A DNA stretch of 6,105 nt from Actinomycetota bacterium. GTDB lineage: Bacteria; Actinomycetota; Thermoleophilia; Gaiellales; Gaiellaceae. Shown in pieces: positions 1-6,105 of this stretch (position 1 is the stretch's first letter; every line of letters starts with the position of its first letter). A model generated the notes under the pieces. The model searched no databases and had not been told where the DNA came from. It saw nothing but the letters and a program-made list of their open reading frames with translations. The position numbers were made by a program, and so were the translations under genes. The stretch spans positions 1 to 6,105 of the forward strand of contig JACDAS010000300.1 of assembly GCA_013695295.1 (NCBI GenBank). The letters run 5' to 3'.

Positions 1-399
1 GGCTCGTATCCGACCACCCCGGTTCGGCCGCTCCGCGTGACGCCTGCGCCGTGGTGGCTCGGCGGGCAGAGGGAGGGTCTCGCGCTCCAGGCGGTCGCGC
101 CGGCGCTCGCCTTTGCCGCGCCGACGGGGTTCCCCACGACGCTTCGGACGGCTGACGGGATCTTCAGCATCGAGCCGCTCGGCGAAGCACTCCCCCTGGG
201 TGCCTACCCGCTCGCGATCATCCGCCCGGCACTTCGGACGGCGCTCCTCTCGTTCGGCCGTGGCGAGGCCTTCGAGACCTGGACGGCGAAGCGCCAGCAG
301 GCGGCGCTCGGCCGGACGGTGTGCCTTCGGGATGACCTGCCGGAGACGGGCGCGGTCGACTTCGGCGCCTATCTACCCTTTCTCGAGCTGAACTTCTGA
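1..399 (+). CDS. C-terminal part of an unrecognised protein (5' end outside window)
   Basis: The frame is open from the first base to a TGA at 397-399, giving at least 132 residues, so the gene almost certainly begins upstream of the window. Coding is supported by about 86% G/C at third positions by my count. The visible part is soluble-looking and rich in Ala, Leu and Pro, with no clear membrane segment. It includes a WWLGG stretch (about residues 18-22), two LRTA tetrapeptides, a basic segment FETWTAKRQQAALGR, a single Cys in TVCLRDDLPE, and the ending YLPFLELNF. I do not recognise the family. The basic helix followed by a short tail could be the end of an exported foldase-like or peptidase-like protein, but nothing here establishes that. 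The gene converges on the cyclase gene, with 10 nt between the two stop codons. An ATG or GTG inside the window (for example the GTG at 37) is possible as a start but not needed. Confidence 0.6.
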   Translation, partial: GSYPTTPVRPLRVTPAPWWLGGQREGLALQAVAPALAFAAPTGFPTTLRTADGIFSIEPLGEALPLGAYPLAIIRPALRTALLSFGRGEAFETWTAKRQQAALGRTVCLRDDLPETGAVDFGAYLPFLELNF

Positions 400-401
400 C
401 T

Positions 402-424
402 CCGAGCCTCTATTGGAGGCTCGG
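402..424. terminator. Hairpin between convergent genes, probable bidirectional terminator
   Basis: CCGAGCCTC (402-410) and GAGGCTCGG (416-424) form a perfect 9-bp inverted repeat with a 5-nt loop. The structure begins 3 nt after the stop of the + strand gene. It overlaps the last codons and the stop of the - strand diguanylate cyclase gene. It can therefore form at the 3' end of both transcripts. No T-run follows on either strand, so it does not match the textbook E. coli intrinsic terminator. U-poor hairpins are common at gene ends in high-GC actinobacteria, and the hairpin could also simply protect the 3' ends. Confidence 0.6.
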
Positions 425-1555
425 CTCGAGGACGACCCGCCCCTTGCCGGCGTTCTTCGCGCTGTAGAGCGCCTGGTCGGCGCGCTGGAAGAAGCTGACC
501 GGATCATCGTCAGGGCGTAGCTCGGCGACGCCGGCGGAGACCTGCAAGGAGCCGCTCGACTGCGGCGGAGCCGCGGCGATCGCGGACTGGAGACGGTGGT
601 AGAGCTGGTCGGCGTCCTCGTGGGTCGACTCGGGCAGGATGACGCCGAACTCATCGCCGCCGACCCGGCAGGCGATGTCGGCCGACCGGACGACGTCGCG
701 CACGCGCTCTGCGACCTCGGCGAGCACGGTGTCGCCCGCCAGGTGACCGATCCGGTCGTTGATGGCCTTGAAGTCGTCCAGATCGAAGACGAGCAGGGCG
801 AGCCGCCGGCTGTAGCGGTGGCCGCGGGCGACCTCCCGCGCCAGCGTCTCGTGGAAGTAGCGCCGGTTGTGGAGGCCGGTCAGCGCATCGAGGTCCGCGA
901 GCTGGCGCGCCTCCTGGAAGCGCTGGGCGTTCTCGATCGCCGGGCCTGAGCCCTGCGCGAGCAGCTCGAGCTCGGCCGCGATGTCGCTCCCGAGGACGCT
1001 AGGGTCACGGCGCGTCAGCACCGTCAGCAGGCCCATCGTGCCGCCGCTACCCCTGATCGGGACGGCGACGCCCGCTGTGACCTCGTTCTTCCCGGGCCCT
1101 CCCGGGAGGGCCTCGTAGACGATCGAGCAGACGCCGAGGCGGAGTCCGTGCTCGGGCGGGATCAGGGCGTACTCCTCGGCCTCCTCGGCAGCGAGACCCT
1201 CAGCCACCACGAGCGGCGCCTGCGACGGCCGGAGGAGCGTGATCAGCGCTGCGTCGACGCCGGACAGCGCTCCGGCGGCGGCGAGCGTCTTCGCGAGCGC
1301 CTCGTCGAGGTCGATCGAGCCGGCGAGCTCGCTGAAAAAGCGGCCGCGACGGGCCTCCTCCCGCGCCTGCCCGGCCACCGAGGCGAGCTCTACGCGCATC
1401 GCCTCCATCCGCTCGGTCAGCTCCCGGACGCTCTCGGCGGCGCGGTCCTCCGCACGCGTCCGCGAGCGACGCGCGAGGACGAAAGCGACCGCGACGGCGC
1501 TGCAGAGAATCGCCGTCAGCGCGGCGGTAGCAAGCGCAACGAGCACAGTGTTCAC
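410..1555 (-). CDS. Membrane-anchored GAF-GGDEF diguanylate cyclase
   Basis: The 381-residue product probably makes cyclic di-GMP from two GTP at the inner face of the membrane. Residues about 4-28 form one hydrophobic helix followed by RRSRTR, which puts the rest in the cytoplasm. A charged, probably coiled segment (about 33-72) leads to a GAF-like sensor domain (about 73-215) and a GGDEF domain (about 220-378). The GGDEF domain has DALTGLHNRR (223-232), the metal and substrate segment FDLDDFKAIND (257-267), an intact GGDEF signature (299-303), and the family's late ADQALYSAKNAGKG stretch. RSAD (290-293) lies exactly five residues before GGDEF, which is the RxxD product-inhibition site, so feedback by c-di-GMP is expected. 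No EAL domain is present. The start is GTG, preceded by AGGAG (1562-1566 on the complement) at 6-nt spacing. The GAF ligand cannot be told from sequence. The gene is divergent from the str operon and is probably monocistronic. Confidence 0.93.
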   Translation of the reverse strand: MNTVLVALATAALTAILCSAVAVAFVLARRSRTRAEDRAAESVRELTERMEAMRVELASVAGQAREEARRGRFFSELAGSIDLDEALAKTLAAAGALSGVDAALITLLRPSQAPLVVAEGLAAEEAEEYALIPPEHGLRLGVCSIVYEALPGGPGKNEVTAGVAVPIRGSGGTMGLLTVLTRRDPSVLGSDIAAELELLAQGSGPAIENAQRFQEARQLADLDALTGLHNRRYFHETLAREVARGHRYSRRLALLVFDLDDFKAINDRIGHLAGDTVLAEVAERVRDVVRSADIACRVGGDEFGVILPESTHEDADQLYHRLQSAIAAAPPQSSGSLQVSAGVAELRPDDDPVSFFQRADQALYSAKNAGKGRVVLEPSLQ

Positions 1556-1597
1556 CGCAGGCTCCTGCCTAGCATCTCGACTTCTCTCCCGATGTTC

Positions 1598-1629
1598 CCA
1601 CGGGGCCGCCGTGGTGGTGCTGGGAGCAC
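1598..1629 (-). promoter_or_regulatory. Two adjacent hairpins in the cyclase 5' leader
   Basis: The spacer holds two perfect inverted repeats 2 nt apart. CCACGG (1598-1603) pairs with CCGTGG (1609-1614) around a 5-nt loop, and GTGCT (1617-1621) pairs with AGCAC (1625-1629) around a 3-nt loop. If the cyclase transcript starts near 1637, both lie in its untranslated leader, 32-74 nt upstream of the SD. They could slow transcription, stabilise the RNA or form part of a regulatory fold. I see no match to the conserved core of a known c-di-GMP riboswitch. High GC makes short stems common, so the functional claim is weak. Confidence 0.3.
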
Positions 1630-1643
1630 TCTAGTGCCTAACG

Positions 1644-1672
1644 TGCATAGAGGTCTGCATACCTGACGTAAA
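1644..1672 (-). promoter_or_regulatory. Candidate promoter of the diguanylate cyclase gene
   Basis: On the complement strand TTTACG (1672-1667) is followed after 17 nt by TATGCA (1649-1644). This gives 4/6 and 3/6 matches to the primary sigma consensus with ideal spacing. Transcription would begin near 1637 and give a leader of about 80 nt before the GTG start. The -10 hexamer is one of two direct TGCATA copies on the + strand (1644-1649 and 1656-1661, 12 bp apart). A regulator site overlapping the promoter is therefore an alternative reading. Confidence 0.35.
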
Positions 1673-1723
1673 GTTTTGTCGCGAGCGACCACCGGACGCT
1701 ACGAGACGGCTTGGTTGAGCCAA

Positions 1724-1753
1724 TTGACGGCCCTTTCTCGCTCTTGCTACCAT
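1724..1753 (+). promoter_or_regulatory. Extended -10 promoter of the str operon
   Basis: TTGACG (1724-1729) is followed after 18 nt by TACCAT (1748-1753). A TG one base upstream of the hexamer (1745-1746) gives the extended -10 form TGCTACCAT. The -35 matches 5/6 and the -10 matches 4/6, including the key T1, A2 and T6. A start near 1758-1760 would leave a leader of about 60 nt before rpsL. It is the best primary-sigma promoter I can find in the spacer and points at the operon, as expected for a strongly expressed ribosomal protein operon. Confidence 0.6.
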
Positions 1754-1764
1754 GCCCAGCTCGG

Positions 1765-1787
1765 TTGGCAGGGGCCTCCCCCGCCGA
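1765..1787 (+). promoter_or_regulatory. Hairpin in the rpsL leader
   Basis: The RNA can fold a stem in which GGGG (1771-1774) pairs with CCCC (1778-1781) around a 3-nt loop. It extends after one A-C mismatch by GGC/GCC (1767-1769 with 1783-1785) plus a U-G and a U-A pair. The stem begins only a few bases after the predicted transcription start. It is followed by the T-rich stretch TTTGTTGTGTG (1790-1800) and then the SD AGGAG (1810-1814). It may be a 5' stability hairpin or a weak attenuator. The T-run is broken by G's, so strong termination is unlikely. Confidence 0.35.
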
Positions 1788-1819
1788 CCTTTGTTGTGTG
1801 AGCCCGAACAGGAGAGGTA

Positions 1820-2191
1820 GTGCCGACCGTCAATCAGCTCGTCAGGAAGGGCCGGAGCACGCCGCAGGCGAAGACCAAGACGCCGGCGCTGCGCGGCGCG
1901 CCGCAGAAGCGCGGTGTCTGCACGCGTGTGTACACGCACACGCCGAAGAAGCCGAACTCCGCCCTGCGGAAGGTGGCGCGGGTCCGCCTGACGAACGGGA
2001 TGGAGGTCACGACCTACATCCCGGGTGAGGGGCACAACCTGCAGGAGCATTCCGTCGTGCTCGTGCGCGGCGGCCGCGTCAAGGACCTCCCCGGCGTCCG
2101 CTACAAGGTGATCCGCGCCGCTCTCGACTCCGCCGGCGTCTCCGATCGCCGCCAGGGGCGCTCGAAGTACGGCGCCAAGAGACCTTCCTAG
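1820..2191 (+). CDS. rpsL: 30S ribosomal protein S12
   Basis: The product has 123 residues, close to the 124-residue E. coli S12, and is recognisable along its whole length. S12 sits at the decoding centre of the small subunit and tunes tRNA selection accuracy. Landmarks are MPTVNQLVRKGR at the start, CPQ-like APQKRGVCTRVYT (27-39), TPKKPNSALRK (41-51), GEGHNLQEHS (69-78), RGGRVKDLPGVRY (83-95) and the RSKYG(A/V)KRP tail. Lys43 and Lys88, whose substitution gives streptomycin resistance in mycobacteria, are both wild type. Asp89, the residue that is methylthiolated in many bacteria, is also present. The start is GTG with AGGAG (1810-1814) 5 nt upstream. It is the first gene of the operon. Its TAG stop shares a base with a GTG in a TAGTG overlap, which opens the unusual spacer before rpsG. 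Confidence 0.98.
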   Translation: MPTVNQLVRKGRSTPQAKTKTPALRGAPQKRGVCTRVYTHTPKKPNSALRKVARVRLTNGMEVTTYIPGEGHNLQEHSVVLVRGGRVKDLPGVRYKVIRAALDSAGVSDRRQGRSKYGAKRPS

Positions 2192-2200
2192 TGCCCCGCC
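2188..2200 (+). repeat. 13-bp direct repeat, copy 1 (rpsL stop)
   Basis: CTAGTGCCCCGCC spans the rpsL stop codon and recurs identically at 2358-2370, where it spans the rpsG start. Similarity continues a little: the next eight bases are CAGCAACG here and GCGCAGAG there, with 4 of 8 matching. Bases upstream of the two copies do not match. The pattern looks like a duplicated rpsG 5' end. Confidence 0.85.
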
Positions 2201-2361
2201 CAGCAACGTCCACCGGCCTCTGGCCCACGATCACGCGGCGCCATGCGTCGTCCTCAGTCGCCCCCGTATCCGGCGTCCGCCCTGTGCACGCTCCCTGCGT
2301 CCTAGCCTGGCTTGGTGCTCACGACCCAGAAGTCCGGCGACGTCACTGGACGAGGCACTAG
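2191..2361 (+). CDS. Doubtful 56-codon ORF filling the rpsL-rpsG spacer
   Basis: A GTG at 2191 overlaps the rpsL stop as TAGTG. The frame stays open for 56 codons to a TAG at 2359-2361, which again overlaps the rpsG GTG as TAGTG. Every base between the two ribosomal genes would therefore be read. The predicted peptide (starts MPRPATSTGLWP, ends RRRHWTRH) is basic, rich in Arg, His, Pro and Val, and resembles nothing I know. Against coding, third-position G/C is only about 73%, compared with about 93% in rpsL, and there is no good SD at its start. More likely this is a spacer that happens to be open, but the double junction is notable. Confidence 0.18.
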   Translation: MPRPATSTGLWPTITRRHASSSVAPVSGVRPVHAPCVLAWLGAHDPEVRRRHWTRH

Positions 2362-2370
2362 TGCCCCGCC
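2358..2370 (+). repeat. 13-bp direct repeat, copy 2 (rpsG start)
   Basis: This is the second copy of CTAGTGCCCCGCC, 170 bp from the first. It contains the GTG start and first codons (M-P-R) of rpsG. The segment between copies is the only long spacer inside the operon. See copy 1 for the extended similarity. Confidence 0.85.
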
Positions 2371-2831
2371 GCGCAGAGATCCAGGTCCGGACGATCGATC
2401 CCGATCCCGTGCACAGCTCCGTGCTCGTGACCCAGGTGATCAACAAGGTGATGACCCGTGGCAAGCGCTCGATTGCCGAGAAGATCGTCTACACCGCGCT
2501 CGACCGAGTCTCCGAGAAGACCGGCAAGCCCGCCGTCGACGTGCTCGAGCAGGCGATCAAGACGGTGACGCCGGTCCTCGAGGTCCGCTCCCGCCGGGTC
2601 GGCGGGGCGAACTACCAGGTCCCCGTGGAGGTGCCCCAGCGGCGCGCCCGCACCCTGGCCGTGCGCTGGATCGTCGGGTTCGCGCGCGATCGCCGGGAGA
2701 AGCGGATGGAAGACAAGCTCGCGGGCGAGATCATCGACGCGCTGAACCAGCAGGGCGGCGCCTTCAAGCGCAAGGACGACCTCTACCGGATGGCCCAGGC
2801 CAACAAGGCCTTCGCCCACTACCGCTGGTGA
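2361..2831 (+). CDS. rpsG: 30S ribosomal protein S7
   Basis: The 156-residue product has the usual length for S7, the primary binder of the 16S rRNA 3' major domain, which nucleates assembly of the 30S head. Conserved stretches are MPRRAEIQVRTI at the start, DPVHSSVLVTQVINKVM (15-31), GKRSIAEKIVY (34-44), LEVRSRRVGGANYQVPVEV (73-91), ARDRREKRM (108-116) and the C-terminal ANKAFAHYRW. The GTG start follows GAGG (2352-2355) at 5-nt spacing, and that SD lies in the spacer and not in rpsL. In E. coli S7 represses its own operon by binding the rpsL-rpsG intercistronic RNA. The 169-nt spacer here could serve similarly, but I see no sequence proof. The TGA stop is 5 nt before the fusA ATG, so the two are probably translationally coupled. 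Confidence 0.98.
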   Translation: MPRRAEIQVRTIDPDPVHSSVLVTQVINKVMTRGKRSIAEKIVYTALDRVSEKTGKPAVDVLEQAIKTVTPVLEVRSRRVGGANYQVPVEVPQRRARTLAVRWIVGFARDRREKRMEDKLAGEIIDALNQQGGAFKRKDDLYRMAQANKAFAHYRW

Positions 2832-2836
2832 GCCTA

Positions 2837-4920
<2,084 letters not shown>

Positions 4921-4924
<4 letters not shown>

Positions 4925-4974
4925 AGAGCCTGAATTTGTTGGTAATTCGTTGTTCTAGTTTTTACCGGAGGTAA
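4921..4974 (+). CDS. Possible 17-codon coupling or leader ORF between fusA and tuf
   Basis: ATG at 4921 overlaps the fusA stop (4922-4924) as ATGA, the standard geometry for reinitiation. The frame encodes MKSLNLLVIRCSSFYRR and stops at TAA (4972-4974), 4 nt before the tuf ATG. Its last codons, CGG AGG TAA, run through the tuf Shine-Dalgarno sequence and hairpin. A ribosome reading it would melt that hairpin and terminate beside the tuf start. No separate SD is well placed; GAGGG lies directly against the ATG. The codons are not the preferred ones, so a stable peptide is unlikely. It is offered as a translation-coupling ORF only, and it may be chance in an AT-rich spacer. Confidence 0.25.
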
Positions 4975-4978
4975 AAAC
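4958..4978 (+). promoter_or_regulatory. Hairpin containing the tuf Shine-Dalgarno sequence
   Basis: GTTTTTACC (4958-4966) and GGTAAAAAC (4970-4978) form a perfect 9-bp stem around a GGA loop. The SD GGAGG (4967-4971) occupies the loop and the top two pairs, and the stem ends on the base just before the tuf ATG at 4979. When folded it should hide part of the SD. The stem is mostly A-U, so a translating ribosome or modest cues could open it. This suggests control of tuf initiation or coupling to upstream translation. Confidence 0.65.
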
Positions 4979-6105
4979 ATGGCAAAGCAGAAGTTCGAGC
5001 GCACGAAGCCGCATCTGAACGTCGGCACGATCGGTCACATCGACCACGGCAAGACGACCCTGACCGCGGCGATCACGAAGGTCCTCTCCGAGCAGGGGAC
5101 GAACACGGCCATCCGCGACTTCGCGTCGATCGACAACGCCCCCGAGGAGCGCCAGCGCGGGATCACGATCAACACCTCGCACGTCGAGTACGAGACGGCG
5201 AACCGCCACTACGCGCACGTCGACTGCCCCGGGCACGCCGACTACATCAAGAACATGATCACCGGCGCCGCGCAGATGGACGGCGCGATCCTCGTCGTCA
5301 GCGCGGCCGACGGCCCGATGCCGCAGACGCGCGAGCACATCCTGCTCGCCCGCCAGGTGGAGGTGCCCTACATCGTCGTAGCGCTCAACAAGGTCGACAT
5401 GGTCGACGACCCGGAGCTGCTCGAGCTGGTCGAGATGGAGGTGCGCGAGCTGCTCGCGAAGTACGAGTACCCCGGCGACGACCTTCCGGTCATCCAGGTC
5501 TCGGCGCTGAAGGCGCTCGAGGGCGACGAGGAGTGGACGCCGAAGATCCTCGAGCTGATGGAGGCGGTCGACTCCTACATCCCTGAGCCGACCCGCGACG
5601 TCGACAAGCCGTTCCTGATGCCGATCGAGGACGTCTTCACGATCACCGGCCGCGGCACCGTCGTGACGGGCCGGATCGAGCAGGGGAAGATCAAGTCGGG
5701 CGACGAGATCGAGATCGTGGGGATTCACCCCAAGACCGAGAAGACGGTCGTCACCGGGCTCGAGATGTTCCAGAAGACGCTCGACTTCGCGCAGGCGGGC
5801 GACAATGCCGGCGCCCTGCTGCGCGGGATCAAGCGCGAGGACATCGAGCGCGGACAGGTGCTGGCCAAGCCCGCCTCGATCACCCCGCACACCCAGTTCA
5901 AGGCCGAGGTCTACGTGCTCTCGAAGGACGAGGGCGGGCGCCACACCCCGTTCTTCGACGGCTACCGGCCGCAGTTCTACTTCCGGACGACAGACGTCAC
6001 CGGCTCGATCAAGCTCCCGGAGGGTCAGGAGATGGTCATGCCGGGCGACAACACGAACATGGACATCGAGCTGATCCAGCCGATCGCCATGGACCAGGGA
6101 CTCCG
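4979..6105 (+). CDS. tuf: Elongation factor Tu (3' end outside window)
   Basis: The frame is open from ATG 4979 to the window edge: 375 whole codons of a protein that normally has about 395-400. It ends at PIAMDQGL, so about 20 residues are missing by truncation of the window and not by mutation. EF-Tu carries aminoacyl-tRNA with GTP to the ribosomal A site. The G domain shows GHIDHGKT (19-26), RGITI (60-64) with the switch I Thr63, DCPGH (82-86) with the catalytic His86, NKVD (137-140) and SAL (175-177). Domain II includes FTITGRGTVVTGRIEQG (220-236) and RGIKREDIERGQVLAKP (282-298). Domain III includes GGRHTPFF (319-326) and YRPQFYFRTTDVTG (329-342). GGAGG (4967-4971) lies 7 nt upstream, inside a hairpin. 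It is the last gene seen in the operon, 54 nt after fusA. Confidence 0.98.
   Translation, partial: MAKQKFERTKPHLNVGTIGHIDHGKTTLTAAITKVLSEQGTNTAIRDFASIDNAPEERQRGITINTSHVEYETANRHYAHVDCPGHADYIKNMITGAAQMDGAILVVSAADGPMPQTREHILLARQVEVPYIVVALNKVDMVDDPELLELVEMEVRELLAKYEYPGDDLPVIQVSALKALEGDEEWTPKILELMEAVDSYIPEPTRDVDKPFLMPIEDVFTITGRGTVVTGRIEQGKIKSGDEIEIVGIHPKTEKTVVTGLEMFQKTLDFAQAGDNAGALLRGIKREDIERGQVLAKPASITPHTQFKAEVYVLSKDEGGRHTPFFDGYRPQFYFRTTDVTGSIKLPEGQEMVMPGDNTNMDIELIQPIAMDQGL

Noticed and set aside
142..242. CTTCGGACGGC repeated at 142-152 and 232-242
   Set aside because: Both copies are in the same frame and encode Leu-Arg-Thr-Ala within coding sequence. With high GC an 11-bp match is plausibly chance, and no wider repeat surrounds them.
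1557..1568. GCAGG-CT-CCTGC dyad over the cyclase SD
   Set aside because: A two-base loop cannot form a stable RNA hairpin, and the sequence is mostly the SD itself and its chance complement.
1678..1689. Dyad GTCGC-GA-GCGAC upstream of the rpsL promoter
   Set aside because: Five-bp arms of G/C-rich sequence are expected by chance in this composition, and the position (35 bp upstream of the -35) gives no strong reason to call an operator.
2191..2360. Insertion sequence or integron-like element between rpsL and rpsG
   Set aside because: The 157-bp interior is too short for a transposase. No terminal inverted repeats were seen, and 13 bp is long for a typical target duplication, so only the repeat itself is reported.
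2312..2836. Long in-frame upstream extension of the EF-G frame
   Set aside because: It is the alternative frame of rpsG and its spacer, with low-complexity Arg/Gly/Pro content. EF-G family proteins begin at the MADTKTALGLDRVRN segment encoded from 2837.
4936..4966. Internal promoter for tuf in the fusA-tuf spacer
   Set aside because: TTGTTG is present, but no -10-like hexamer lies at 16-18 nt; TAGTTT is only 14 nt away. The AT-richness is better explained by the hairpin.
4955..5944. A 329-codon open frame on the - strand across tuf
   Set aside because: It is antisense to an intact EF-Tu gene and has the Leu/Asp/Arg/Val repetition typical of the complement of GC-rich coding sequence. The same applies to other - strand frames over rpsL, rpsG and fusA.

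Overview
The window is high-GC bacterial DNA. Third codon positions are about 93% G/C in the S12 gene by my count, and GTG starts are common. It carries the classic 'str' ribosomal operon in the order rpsL (S12), rpsG (S7), fusA (EF-G), tuf (EF-Tu). The composition and the protein styles (S12 opening MPTVNQLVRKGR, EF-Tu opening MAKQKFERTKPH) suggest an Actinomycetota member. A deep-branching class such as Thermoleophilia is possible, but that is an inference and not a placement.

Layout. Positions 1-399 are the 3' end of an unrecognised protein gene on the + strand. It converges on a membrane-anchored GAF-GGDEF diguanylate cyclase gene on the - strand (410-1555). A perfect 9-bp inverted repeat lies between the two convergent ends and probably terminates in both directions. 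The cyclase gene is divergent from the str operon. The 264-bp divergent spacer (1556-1819) holds a good extended -10 promoter for rpsL, a weaker candidate promoter for the cyclase gene, and hairpins in both leaders.

The str operon fills 1820 to the right edge. Its genes supply decoding-centre protein S12, 30S head protein S7, the translocase EF-G and the aminoacyl-tRNA carrier EF-Tu. All four look intact, and tuf is cut by the window edge about 20 codons before its expected end. The protein sequences are ordinary. The interesting structure lies at the two gene junctions.

At the rpsL-rpsG junction, a 170-bp unit is bounded by a 13-bp direct repeat that covers the rpsL stop and the rpsG start. 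The spacer is open for 56 codons and is joined at both ends by TAGTG stop/start overlaps. At the fusA-tuf junction there is an AT-rich island. It has a 12-bp perfect palindrome written into the last fusA codons with atypical codon choice, a 17-codon ORF that overlaps the fusA stop as ATGA and ends 4 nt before the tuf start, and a perfect 9-bp hairpin that holds the tuf Shine-Dalgarno sequence. These look like translation-coupling or attenuation devices that adjust EF-Tu output. No tRNA, rRNA, CRISPR array or recognisable transposase was seen.
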